The position numbers and the translations under genes were made by a program. The notes under the pieces were generated by a model, which saw only the letters and a program-made list of their open reading frames with translations, did no database searches and was not told the DNA's origin. DNA of 15,947 nt from Bacteroidota bacterium (lineage in GTDB: Bacteria; Bacteroidota; Ignavibacteria; UBA10030; UBA8401), in assembly GCA_030824175.1 (NCBI GenBank), contig JAVBYH010000359.1, positions 1 to 15,947 on the forward strand, given 5' to 3'. Positions 6,964-14,680 of this stretch are shown piece after piece (position 1 is the stretch's first letter; each line of letters opens with the position of its first letter).

Positions 6964-7833
6964 ATGATCATTTCAATTGCAAGCGGCAAGGGTGGTACGG
7001 GAAAAACCACCGTCGCCGTCAGCCTCGCACTGTCGGTGCCTGAAGCGGTCTATATTGATTGCGATGTGGAAGAGCCAAACGGGCATCTGTTGCTTAACCC
7101 GGTCATCGCATCGCGCCAGGACGTCTTCCGGAAAATGCCGCAGGTCATCGACGACCGATGCACGCAATGCGGCGCATGCGCGCAAGGCTGTGAATTTCAC
7201 GCGATCGTCGTCCTGTCGACAGGCGTCCTGATCCTGAATGATCTCTGTCATGGATGCGGCGTGTGCAGTTATGTCTGTCCGACCGGGGCGATCACCGAGG
7301 TCGACGCGCATCACGGCATTATCCGCAGAGGGCGCGCGGGAGCGGGTGCGGTCGGGTTCATCGACGGCACGCTCGATGTCGGTGAAATGTCGGCCTCACA
7401 ACTGATCGGGCACGTGCGCAAGGAGGCGCTGCCCGGCGGCATCACATTCCTCGACGCTCCTCCGGGAACCTCCTGCTCGATGATCGCGGCCGTCAGGGGC
7501 ACCGACTTCTGCCTGCTCGTGACGGAATCGACGCCGTTCGGATTGCACGATCTCACACTGGCGGTGAATGTGCTTCGCGTGCTCGGTGTGTCGTTCGGCG
7601 TCGTCATCAACAAATACGACGGGACCTACCGCGCGCCGGAGGAATACTGTGCAGCCGATGGCATTCCCGTGCTCATGCGCATACCGTTCGACCGGGCGAT
7701 CGCCATGGCGTATTCCCGGGGAATTCCCCCGGTGACGGCGCTGCCGGAATTGAAAACACGATTCCGGGACATGTACGAAGACATCCGTGTGCTCGCCGAA
7801 CATGCCGCACCGGTGCCGGGAGCGAACGGATGA
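6964..7833 (+). CDS. MinD/Mrp-superfamily P-loop ATPase with 2[4Fe-4S] ferredoxin insert, copy 1
   Basis: The start at 6964 gives the standard N-terminus MIISIASGKGGTGKT; GGAGG lies 13 bases upstream, a long spacing. Of 289 residues, 8-15 form a deviant Walker A (GKGGTGKT) and DAPPGT (164-169) the switch/Walker B element. Between them sits a ferredoxin domain with C66-x2-C69-x2-C72-x3-C76 and C95-x2-C98-x2-C101-x3-C105, predicted to hold two [4Fe-4S] clusters. This is the architecture of the ferredoxin-MinD ATPases encoded in Desulfovibrio ORP loci. They are thought to couple ATP hydrolysis to electron or cluster transfer, and may affect cell division through the MinD-like fold. Its stop overlaps the start of a paralogue (ATGA at 7830), so a heterodimer is likely. 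Confidence 0.93.
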   Translation: MIISIASGKGGTGKTTVAVSLALSVPEAVYIDCDVEEPNGHLLLNPVIASRQDVFRKMPQVIDDRCTQCGACAQGCEFHAIVVLSTGVLILNDLCHGCGVCSYVCPTGAITEVDAHHGIIRRGRAGAGAVGFIDGTLDVGEMSASQLIGHVRKEALPGGITFLDAPPGTSCSMIAAVRGTDFCLLVTESTPFGLHDLTLAVNVLRVLGVSFGVVINKYDGTYRAPEEYCAADGIPVLMRIPFDRAIAMAYSRGIPPVTALPELKTRFRDMYEDIRVLAEHAAPVPGANG

Positions 7834-8705
7834 CCGGGCACGAAGCAAAGCACCATATCGTCGTCCTCAGCGGAAAAGGCGGCACGGGAAAAACGACGCT
7901 CACCGCAGCATTCGCGCAGCTTGCCGGGAATATTGTGGTCACAGATTGTGACGTCGACGCCGCCGACCTGTTCATCCTGCTGAAGCCGGACAAACGTTCC
8001 GAACAGCCGTTTTACGGCGGCAAGAAAGCGACAATACTGAATGACCTTTGCTCGCACTGCGGCCTCTGCATGGACGTCTGCCGTTTCGGCGCCATCGGGA
8101 ATTTTTCCGTCGATGCCGTGCTCTGCGAAGGCTGCGGGTTCTGTTATCACGTCTGTCCTTCCAATGCCATCGACTTTTCGAGCGCACGCTCGGGCACGCG
8201 CTATGAGGGATCGATCTCCGGCGGGTCCGAATTCCTGTCCGCATCGCTGCTTCCCGGCGAGGGCAACTCGGGCAAGCTCGTTACCGAACTGAAGCGCGAC
8301 GCCCTCCGGTTTTTCGATCAGCCACAGAATCAAGGGCTGCTGCTGGACGGTCCTCCGGGTATCGGTTGTCCGGTGAACGCGAGCCTCTCGGGAGCCGATC
8401 GTGCTGTGCTGATCACCGAGCCGACGCTTTCCGGTCTGCACGATCTGAAGCGGATCGTCACACTCATCCGCTCGTTTGCAATCGAGATGTCCGTTGTCAT
8501 CAACAAATACGACCTGAACGAGGAGATGACGCGCGAGATCGAGGCCTATGCGCGAACGGAACATCTCCGCGTCGCGGGCAGAATACCGTTCGATCATACC
8601 GTGGTCGAAGCGCTTCAACGGAATATGAACATCATGGCCTTCCCGGCATCTCCCGCCGCGCAGGCGATCGGGGCGCTCTTTTATTCACTTAACAACAGGA
8701 AATGA
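7830..8705 (+). CDS. MinD/Mrp-superfamily P-loop ATPase with 2[4Fe-4S] ferredoxin insert, copy 2
   Basis: This 291-residue protein is a paralogue of the gene before it and starts within that gene's stop. It has the deviant Walker A GKGGTGKT (15-22) and DGPPGIGC (173-180). The ferredoxin insert contains C74-x2-C77-x2-C80-x3-C84 and C99-x2-C102-x2-C105-x3-C109. Both copies share the VVINKYDLN/VVINKYDGT nucleotide-base motif. Copy 2 has a shorter link before the first cluster and a longer one after the second. Tandem pairs of this kind usually work together, consistent with a two-subunit ATPase delivering electrons or clusters to the NifX-like proteins encoded on both sides. Confidence 0.93.
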   Translation: MTGHEAKHHIVVLSGKGGTGKTTLTAAFAQLAGNIVVTDCDVDAADLFILLKPDKRSEQPFYGGKKATILNDLCSHCGLCMDVCRFGAIGNFSVDAVLCEGCGFCYHVCPSNAIDFSSARSGTRYEGSISGGSEFLSASLLPGEGNSGKLVTELKRDALRFFDQPQNQGLLLDGPPGIGCPVNASLSGADRAVLITEPTLSGLHDLKRIVTLIRSFAIEMSVVINKYDLNEEMTREIEAYARTEHLRVAGRIPFDHTVVEALQRNMNIMAFPASPAAQAIGALFYSLNNRK

Positions 8706-8712
8706 CACGCAC

Positions 8713-9042
8713 ATGAATATTGCTCTCACATCCATGGGCCCGACGGCCGAGGCGCGAATCTCCGAAAAATTCGGCCGATGCCCGTTCTTTATCATCTTCG
8801 ACACGGAGACGAAGGTATTGACGAGCCTTGCCAACACGGCGGCGAACGACGAGCATGGGGCCGGGCCTGCCGCTGCGCAACTCGTAATCCGCGAACGGGC
8901 GGATATGGTGCTCACCGGCGCCCTCGGGGACAATGCGGAAGCCGTGCTGAAAAAGGCGGGCATGCGCTATACGACAGGGTTGAAGGGGTCCGCGACAGTC
9001 CGCGAGGCCATCGACACGTATCTCCTATCACCAACCACCTGA
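8713..9042 (+). CDS. NifX/ORP-like cofactor-binding protein, copy 3
   Basis: The compact 109-residue protein matches the orange-protein/MTH1175 size class. It contains SEKFGRCPFFIIFD (17-30), HGAGPAAAQ (48-56), VLTGALGDNAEAVLKKAG (66-83) and a closing TVREAIDTY helix. These are the regular ORP-family elements. It follows the MinD pair after seven bases, with AGGAAATG as a plausible ribosome site. Of the four family members here it is the closest to a canonical ORP and the best candidate to hold a metal-sulfur cluster. C23 is its only cysteine, so if a cluster is bound it may be held non-covalently, as reported for Desulfovibrio ORP. Confidence 0.88.
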   Translation: MNIALTSMGPTAEARISEKFGRCPFFIIFDTETKVLTSLANTAANDEHGAGPAAAQLVIRERADMVLTGALGDNAEAVLKKAGMRYTTGLKGSATVREAIDTYLLSPTT

Positions 9043-9053
9043 CACGGACAATC

Positions 9054-9896
9054 ATGCAGACGATGGTACTGAATGTGCTGGGTGAAACCGTGCAGGTCAC
9101 ACTGCTCGTGCTCGCGATGATGGTTGTTGTCGACCTGCTGAACGTGTGGACGCGCGGCAGGATCGCGCAACTCTTGAAAGAAGGACGGCAGTGGCGGCAA
9201 TATATCGTCACGTCGCTCATCGGCAGCGTGCCGGGGTGCGTGGGCGGCTTCACAAACGTGTCGCTCTACACGCACGGCATGATCAGCTTCGGAGCGCTCG
9301 TCGGTTCCATGGCCGCCGCTTCCGGCGATGAGGCGTTCGTCATGCTGAGCCTCTTTCCGAAGACGGCGCTGATCCTCTTTGCTGCGTTATTCCTTTCCGG
9401 CGTCGTCGTCGCCTGGGTCACGGACCTGACGGTGAAGGCGGCAAAGCTCCGGACATGCCAGGACTGCCACGAGTCCGTCGTCCACGCGAGCGAGGGCGGA
9501 TTCGTGCATTACGTGCGGAAGCACATCTGGGGCCATATCATCCGCAGGCATCTCTGGAAGACATCATTGTGGACGTTCTCCGCGCTGCTCGTCGTGGAAT
9601 TCGGCATGCAGCACTGGCATGTCGAAGCATTCACCTCCGAGTACACGCTCGTACTCCTGTTCGCCGGGGCCGTTATCGGCCTGATCCCCGAGTCCGGCCC
9701 CCATCTCCTCTTTGTCTCGATGTATGCAAACGGCCTGATCCCGTTCTCCGTTCTCTTCACGAGCTCGTTCGTTCAGGACGGGCACAGCATGCTGCCGATG
9801 CTCTCCTACTCGGTGAAGGATTCGCTGCTCATCAAACTGTTCAACATTGTGTTCGGTCTTGCGATCGGACTCGTCATCTATGCATTCGGCCACTAA
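9054..9896 (+). CDS. Putative heavy-metal permease (ArsP_2/manganese-transporter-like)
   Basis: The ATG at 9054, twelve bases after the previous stop, gives 280 residues with about eight hydrophobic segments (roughly 10-30, 52-75, 76-98, 103-124, 168-187, 196-214, 216-238, 256-278). The family's two related half-motifs are visible: VPGCVGGF...YTHGMISFGALV...SGDEAF (59-95) and IPESGPH...YANGLIPFSVLF...QDGHSM (211-246), pointing to an internal duplication of a transport unit. The loop between the halves carries CQDCH (135-139) and histidines 144, 152, 157, 161 and 166, a likely metal-binding loop. Relatives are annotated as heavy-metal or manganese exporters, and the substrate here is not known. 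An oxyanion or metal used by the neighbouring cofactor proteins is a reasonable guess. Confidence 0.78.
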   Translation: MQTMVLNVLGETVQVTLLVLAMMVVVDLLNVWTRGRIAQLLKEGRQWRQYIVTSLIGSVPGCVGGFTNVSLYTHGMISFGALVGSMAAASGDEAFVMLSLFPKTALILFAALFLSGVVVAWVTDLTVKAAKLRTCQDCHESVVHASEGGFVHYVRKHIWGHIIRRHLWKTSLWTFSALLVVEFGMQHWHVEAFTSEYTLVLLFAGAVIGLIPESGPHLLFVSMYANGLIPFSVLFTSSFVQDGHSMLPMLSYSVKDSLLIKLFNIVFGLAIGLVIYAFGH

Positions 9897-9900
9897 TACC

Positions 9901-10386
9901 ATGAATGAATATATCGTCTACCAATCCATCGGCACCATCCATTCTCCCCTCAAATCGGTCGAGGGTATGCCCATCCAGCCATGCGGAGCCGCAGGCGTTC
10001 AGGGCAGCCTCGAGGTCGACGAGAAGTATCTGGCGGGCTTGAGGGGGCTCAGCGGATTCTCGCACGCCATTCTCGTCTATCATCTCCACCTCATCACGGG
10101 GTACGCGCTCGAGGTCGTGCCGTTCCTCGATACGCGTCGCCACGGTATCTTCGCCACCCGTGCACCGATGCGTCCGAATCCCATCGGAATTTCCGTCGTG
10201 AAAATTCTCCGCATCCGGGGCACCTCGGTGTTCGTCGATCACCTCGACATCGTGGACGGAACGCCGCTGCTCGACATCAAACCGTACGTGAGCACATTCG
10301 ATGCCGTCGAAGATGAGAAGATCGGTTGGTACGAGGACCGGATCACGATGGTGGGCACGATGCGTTCGGATGCACGATTCACGTAA
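9901..10386 (+). CDS. TrmO/TsaA-family (UPF0066) SAM-dependent methyltransferase-like protein
   Basis: The ATG at 9901, four bases after the permease stop, gives 161 residues. The hallmark ATRAPMRPNPIGISVV (84-99) is the SAM-binding segment of the family. Supporting motifs are SIGTIHSP (9-16), LSGFSHAILVYH (50-61) and DGTPLLDIKPY. Escherichia coli TrmO N6-methylates t6A37 of threonine tRNA. Short single-domain homologues like this one are common in archaea and anaerobes, and their substrate is mostly untested. In this position, closing a metal-cofactor operon, a non-tRNA role is possible. The short spacing suggests co-transcription with the permease. Confidence 0.85.
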   Translation: MNEYIVYQSIGTIHSPLKSVEGMPIQPCGAAGVQGSLEVDEKYLAGLRGLSGFSHAILVYHLHLITGYALEVVPFLDTRRHGIFATRAPMRPNPIGISVVKILRIRGTSVFVDHLDIVDGTPLLDIKPYVSTFDAVEDEKIGWYEDRITMVGTMRSDARFT

Positions 10387-10483
10387 TGACACATCGGCTC
10401 GCCGGCTGAACCAGTATGCCGTTGGCCGCATCATATTCTCATCTAACCCACACTCTCCATCATTTCAAGAAAGGTTGATCACT

Positions 10484-11197
10484 ATGGACGCAACCCAATT
10501 AGCAGTTCCCATGCCGCGCATCGGCGACAAGGCTCCCGCATTCACGGCCGTGACCACGCAGGGCCAGATCAACTTCCCCGAACAATTCTCCGGAAGCTGG
10601 GTGATCCTCTTCAGTCATCCCGCGGACTTCACCCCGGTGTGCACGTCCGAATTCATGACGTTCGCCACCATGGAAGACCAGTTCGCCCAGGCGAACTGCA
10701 GGCTCGTCGGCCTCTCTATCGACGGCCTCTACAGCCACATCGCCTGGCTGCGCACGATCAAGGAAAAGATCGAATTCAAGGGCATGAAGAACGTCGAAGT
10801 GAAATTCCCGCTCATCGAGGACATCACGATGGAAGTTGCGGAAAAGTACGGAATGATCCAGCCCGGCGAAAGCACGACGAAGGCCGTGCGCGCGGTGTTC
10901 GTCATCGATCCGAAAGGCATCATCCGCACCATCATCTATTACCCGCTCAGCCTCGGACGCAATTTCGACGAGCTCTATCGGGTCATCGTCGCGCTGCAGA
11001 CGGCGGATGCGTTCTCGGTCGCGACTCCGGCAGATTGGCGTCCGGGCGACCCCGTCATCGTTCCCCCGGCCGGTTCATGCGGCGTGGCGAAGGAACGCAT
11101 GGAGGCGAAGGAGGATGACGTCACCTGCTATGACTGGTTCTTCTGCACGAAGCAGCTGCCGAAGGAGAAGGTGTTCGACATGATCCTGAAGAAATAA
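10484..11197 (+). CDS. Peroxiredoxin, Prx6/archaeal type
   Basis: The start at 10484 follows AGAAAGG and gives 237 residues, the normal length of the Prx6 class. The peroxidatic cysteine is C53 in PADFTPVCTSEF (46-57), with T50 and R136 completing the active site. Extra cysteines at 199, 215 and 221 (SCG and CYDWFFC) resemble the archaeal Prx6-type pattern, where a C-terminal cysteine acts in resolution. It reduces hydrogen peroxide and organic peroxides in the cytoplasm. It is separated from the TrmO-like gene by 97 bases, so it may have its own promoter, although no clear promoter was seen. It opens the block of oxygen-protection genes. Confidence 0.95.
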   Translation: MDATQLAVPMPRIGDKAPAFTAVTTQGQINFPEQFSGSWVILFSHPADFTPVCTSEFMTFATMEDQFAQANCRLVGLSIDGLYSHIAWLRTIKEKIEFKGMKNVEVKFPLIEDITMEVAEKYGMIQPGESTTKAVRAVFVIDPKGIIRTIIYYPLSLGRNFDELYRVIVALQTADAFSVATPADWRPGDPVIVPPAGSCGVAKERMEAKEDDVTCYDWFFCTKQLPKEKVFDMILKK

Positions 11198-11216
11198 CCG
11201 ATGCACTCTGCCGCCA

Positions 11217-11241
11217 CCGTCGCCGACATCGTCGGCGACGG
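11217..11241. terminator. Strong hairpin after the peroxiredoxin gene
   Basis: CCGTCGCCGA (11217-11226) and TCGGCGACGG (11232-11241) form a perfect ten-pair GC-rich stem with a five-base loop, 19 bases after the stop codon. No T-run follows, so it may be a terminator with a weak tail, a 3'-end stabiliser or a partial terminator before the CDF gene. Confidence 0.45.
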
Positions 11242-11322
11242 GTGGCCGACGACGGGCCATATCGTTCTGGCGCGGCACAATATTTCTTCGTACATTTCAT
11301 GACATCCTCAATCGAACGCCCA

Positions 11323-12219
11323 ATGTCGCATCATCACTCGCATCATACGCCCTCCGGCACGACGGAACGAGATCTGTTCGTGACCATGGCGCTCAATTTC
11401 GGCATCACCGTCGCGGAAATCATCGGCGGCCTCCTCTCGGGAAGCCTGTCGCTGTTGTCCGACGCCATGCATAATTTCAGCGACGGCATCGCCATCATCA
11501 TCACATACGGTGCGATCCGGTTGAGCAGAAGGCCGAAGACGCTCAGGCACACGTTCGGCCTGAAGCGCGCCGAGATCGTGGCGGCCATCATTAATGCGAG
11601 CACGCTCATCATCATCAGCTTCTTCCTCATCAAGGAAGCGGTGGTGCGCTTCTCGCATCCCGAGCCGGTGGGCGGCCAGTTGATGCTCCTCGTCGCCACG
11701 CTGGGTCTGGCGGGGAACGTCATCGGCACCATGCTGCTGAAGAAAGGTGCGAAGCATAACGTCAACATCAGGGCCGCATACATACACCTGTTGAGCGATG
11801 CGGTCTCGAGTGTGGCTGTCATCATCGGTGCGGTGTTCATCATGGCATATGAGATCTACTGGATCGATCCCGTGCTCACCATCCTCATCTCGCTCTACAT
11901 CCTGCACGAGACGTACGAGATCGTGAAGGAGGCGGTGGATGTGATCATGATGTCGTCCCCGGCGGGGATGGACCTCCACGGATTGAAAAAAATTGTCGAA
12001 GCGGTGCCGGGCGTGAAGAACATCCACCATGTCCATATCTGGAAACTCAACGACAAGGACATTCACTTCGAGGCGCACGTTGAAGTGGAGAATATCTCCG
12101 TGGCCGAGACGGCCGCGATCCAGAAAGAGATCGAGCTCAGCCTCCATGACACGTTCGACATCAACCACACGACGCTGCAATTCGAATGCGACAGGTGCGG
12201 CAGAAAAGAAATGATCTGA
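11323..12219 (+). CDS. Cation diffusion facilitator (CzcD/ZitB-like zinc exporter)
   Basis: The start at 11323 gives the family-typical His-rich MSHHHSHH end. An ATG at 11299 would add eight residues, and neither start has a good ribosome site. The 298-residue protein has six membrane segments. The transport site is formed by H50-x3-D54 in segment 2 and H155-x3-D159 in segment 5, the double HxxxD set of zinc-type CDF exporters. A cytoplasmic C-terminal domain (from about 205) has VHIWKLNDKDIHFEAHV, its usual dimerisation and metal-sensing fold, and ends with CDRCG. It should export Zn2+ (possibly Cd2+ or Co2+) by proton antiport. With the permease upstream, it makes two metal-transport genes around the cofactor cluster. 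Confidence 0.93.
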   Translation: MSHHHSHHTPSGTTERDLFVTMALNFGITVAEIIGGLLSGSLSLLSDAMHNFSDGIAIIITYGAIRLSRRPKTLRHTFGLKRAEIVAAIINASTLIIISFFLIKEAVVRFSHPEPVGGQLMLLVATLGLAGNVIGTMLLKKGAKHNVNIRAAYIHLLSDAVSSVAVIIGAVFIMAYEIYWIDPVLTILISLYILHETYEIVKEAVDVIMMSSPAGMDLHGLKKIVEAVPGVKNIHHVHIWKLNDKDIHFEAHVEVENISVAETAAIQKEIELSLHDTFDINHTTLQFECDRCGRKEMI

Positions 12220-12296
12220 TCGTGATATTCCACTATGCGGAACAACAGGCATAGGATTCCTCAGAACTCACTACATAACGTTAGAAAGGCCACCCT

Positions 12297-13628
12297 ATGG
12301 ATCCAGTATTTCTGGCGCGATTCCAATTTGCAATGACGATCGGGTTTCACTTCATCTTTCCTCCGCTCACGATCGGCCTCGCATGGCTGCTCGTGATCGT
12401 CGAGGGACTGGGGCTGAAGAGCGGCAACGCCGTCTACACAGCCATCGGAAAATTCTTCGGCAAGATCCTTGCACTCATCTTCGCCGTCGGTGTCGCGACG
12501 GGCATCGTCATGGAATTTCAATTCGGAACGAACTGGGCGGAATATTCGAAATTCGTGGGCGATATTTTCGGCGCACCGCTTGCAGCCGAAGCCCTCTTCG
12601 CATTCTTCCTCGAATCGACATTCCTTGGCTTGTATCTGCTCGGGAGAAACAAGGTGTCCAAAGGCGTGCACTGGTTTTCGATCCTGATGGTCGCCATCGG
12701 GTCCACGATCTCCGCCTTCTGGATCCTCGTCGCCAATTCGTGGCAGCAGACGCCCGCCGGGTATGTGATTCGCAACGGCAGGGCGGAGCTCACCGACTTC
12801 TGGGCCGCGGTGTTCAATCCCTCGACGATGGTTCGGTTCTTCCATACGATGGATGCGGCATTGATCGCGGGGGCATTCCTCATGGCGGGCATCTCCGCCA
12901 TTCTCATCGTGAAAGGGAAGGAAGTCGCGACGGCAAAAAAATCGCTCACCCTTGCCGTGTATTTCGGACTCGTCGCCTCGCTCCTCGAGGTGTTTCCGTT
13001 CGGGCACGAACATGCCCGACAGGTCGCACACACGCAGCCCGAAAAATTCGCCGCCACACAGGGTCTCTATACATCGCAGAGCGGAGCGCCTATCGCGATC
13101 TTTGGCGTGCCCGTGAATAATCCGCCCGAAATCAAGGCGCATATTAAAATCCCGGGCCTCCTGAGTTGGATGGCATTCGGCGACGTCAACGCGACAATCA
13201 AGGGGATCAACGAATTCCCGGCGGACGAGATACCGCCGCTTTGGATGACGTTCGTGTCGTACCACAACATGGTCGCTCTCGGCATGTACTTCATCCTTGT
13301 CCTGCTCATTGCAACGTACAAGATCCGGAAAAACACATTGTGGACGAGCACGAAATTCCTCAAGCTCCTGTTCTGGTCGATCCCGCTTCCGGTGGCGGCG
13401 ACACAATTTGGCTGGGTCGCGGCGGAAGTGGGGCGTCAGCCGTGGATCGTGTATAAACTGATGCGAACGAGCGAGGCTGCGTCCATCACCGTGACGGCAG
13501 GGGAGATCATGTTCTCGATCATCCTCTTCGGTCTCATTTACATCCTGCTCTTCATCCTCTTTGTCGTCCATCTGATGAAGGAAATCAATCACGGGCCCGC
13601 ACCACTCGAACTTCAGGAGGCAGTATGA
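12297..13628 (+). CDS. cydA: Cytochrome bd quinol oxidase subunit I
   Basis: The start at 12297 follows AGAAAGG; the protein has 443 residues and about nine membrane segments. Haem ligands align with Escherichia coli CydA: H18 (E. coli H19), H183 (H186) and M325 (M393). E98 and E106 match E99 and E107 of the proton/haem region, and GRQPW (379-383) is present. The Q-loop is the short form, close to CioA-type bd oxidases. K250 (K252) is kept in QPEKFAATQGLY, but the position of E257 is Q255. The enzyme oxidises quinol and reduces oxygen to water with high affinity, giving respiratory protection in microaerobic or anaerobic cells. Its stop overlaps the cydB start (ATGA). Confidence 0.96.
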   Translation: MDPVFLARFQFAMTIGFHFIFPPLTIGLAWLLVIVEGLGLKSGNAVYTAIGKFFGKILALIFAVGVATGIVMEFQFGTNWAEYSKFVGDIFGAPLAAEALFAFFLESTFLGLYLLGRNKVSKGVHWFSILMVAIGSTISAFWILVANSWQQTPAGYVIRNGRAELTDFWAAVFNPSTMVRFFHTMDAALIAGAFLMAGISAILIVKGKEVATAKKSLTLAVYFGLVASLLEVFPFGHEHARQVAHTQPEKFAATQGLYTSQSGAPIAIFGVPVNNPPEIKAHIKIPGLLSWMAFGDVNATIKGINEFPADEIPPLWMTFVSYHNMVALGMYFILVLLIATYKIRKNTLWTSTKFLKLLFWSIPLPVAATQFGWVAAEVGRQPWIVYKLMRTSEAASITVTAGEIMFSIILFGLIYILLFILFVVHLMKEINHGPAPLELQEAV

Positions 13629-14644
13629 TCGACTTGAACATAATCTGGTTTTTGCTCATCGGCGTCCTGGTGACCGGCTATGCGATTCTCGACGGCTTCG
13701 ATCTCGGTGTCGGCATGCTCCATATCTTCGCGAAGGACGAGACGGAGAAACGGATGAACTTTAACGCCATCGGGCCTGTGTGGGACGGCAACGAGGTGTG
13801 GCTGCTCACGGCCGGCGGTGCGCTATTTGCGGCGTTCCCGATCGTCTATGCGACGGTGTTCAGCGGATTCTACATCGCGCTCATGCTGCTGCTTGCGGCG
13901 CTCATCTTCCGCGCCATCTCGTTCGAGTTCAGGAGCAAGATGGAATCCGCAGCGGGTAAATCGATCTGGGACTGGGCGTTCGGTATCAGCAGTTTCCTCA
14001 TTGCGCTGCTCTTGAGCGTCGCGTTCGGCAACATCCTGGGCGGCGTGGAGCTCGATGCCACCGGAAAATATTCCGGCACATTTCTCGGCCTGTTAAATCC
14101 GTACGCCGTCATCGTCGGTCTCGTAGGCGTGACGATGCTCGCGATGCACGGGGCGATCTACATGGCAATGAAAACGGACGGCGCACAATCCGCACGCATG
14201 GCGACATGGGCGAACGGAGCATGGATGGCTTTCATGGCGTTGTATTTCCTCTCGACGCTTGCGACGTTTTTCTTTGCCCATTATTTGTTCGACGGCATGT
14301 TAAAGAATCCGCTCTTCTGGGTGCTCTTCCCGCTGCTGCTTGCGTCGGCAGGGTACATACCGGTGGCAGTGAAGGCCGCCCGCTTCGGCCGGGCGTTCAC
14401 CGCGTCCTCGCTCGTCATCGCATCGATCATCGGCCTGAGCGCGGTCAGCCTCTTCCCGCGGGTCGTGCCATCGAAGACAGATCTTGCCTACAGTCTTACG
14501 ATCTACAATGCGTCGTCCTCGCAGTACACGCTCCAGGTGATGCTCATCATCGCACTCATCGGCGTGCCGTTGGTCCTTGGATACACGATCTTTATCTATC
14601 GCGTCTTCAAGGGTAAGGTCGTGCTCGGCAAGGACAGTTATTGA
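13625..14644 (+). CDS. cydB: Cytochrome bd quinol oxidase subunit II
   Basis: The ATG overlaps the cydA stop and is preceded by AGGAGG. The 339-residue membrane protein starts with the family pattern LVTGYAILDGFDLGVGML and has the CydB signature GPVWDGNEVWLLTAGGALFA (50-69), with about eight hydrophobic segments. CydB does not bind haem but forms the pseudo-symmetric partner of CydA, with which it is translationally coupled. No CydX-like small subunit and no cydDC assembly transporter are seen in the window. A NifX-family gene follows after 36 bases, probably in the same transcript. Confidence 0.95.
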   Translation: MIDLNIIWFLLIGVLVTGYAILDGFDLGVGMLHIFAKDETEKRMNFNAIGPVWDGNEVWLLTAGGALFAAFPIVYATVFSGFYIALMLLLAALIFRAISFEFRSKMESAAGKSIWDWAFGISSFLIALLLSVAFGNILGGVELDATGKYSGTFLGLLNPYAVIVGLVGVTMLAMHGAIYMAMKTDGAQSARMATWANGAWMAFMALYFLSTLATFFFAHYLFDGMLKNPLFWVLFPLLLASAGYIPVAVKAARFGRAFTASSLVIASIIGLSAVSLFPRVVPSKTDLAYSLTIYNASSSQYTLQVMLIIALIGVPLVLGYTIFIYRVFKGKVVLGKDSY

Positions 14645-14680
14645 CAGAATGCACCATCACAGTTAAAAGGAATCATCATA

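Noticed and set aside
5002..9042. A nitrogenase-related (nif) cluster
   Set aside because: NifX-family proteins are present, but there is no nifH, D, K, E, N or B. The MinD proteins have ferredoxin inserts and are not NifH, so the ORP-like reading fits better.
9456..9470. Calling the permease a c-type cytochrome because of its CQDCH
   Set aside because: A single motif lies in a loop of a multi-spanning membrane protein with a recognisable metal-permease repeat; no signal peptide or second haem motif is present.
11308..12252. 314-codon minus-strand frame opposite the CDF exporter
   Set aside because: Shadow frame of a clearly coding CDF gene; low-complexity charged translation.
12261..13592. 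443-codon minus-strand frame opposite cydA
   Set aside because: The charged, His/Asp/Glu-rich translation has no membrane or domain pattern, and the + strand encodes a clear CydA.
14641..14669. Sigma-70-like TTGACA-N17-TAAAAG upstream of NifX-like copy 4
   Set aside because: The -35 overlaps the cydB stop, the -10 is a poor match, and it overlaps the ribosome site, leaving almost no leader. Probably chance.
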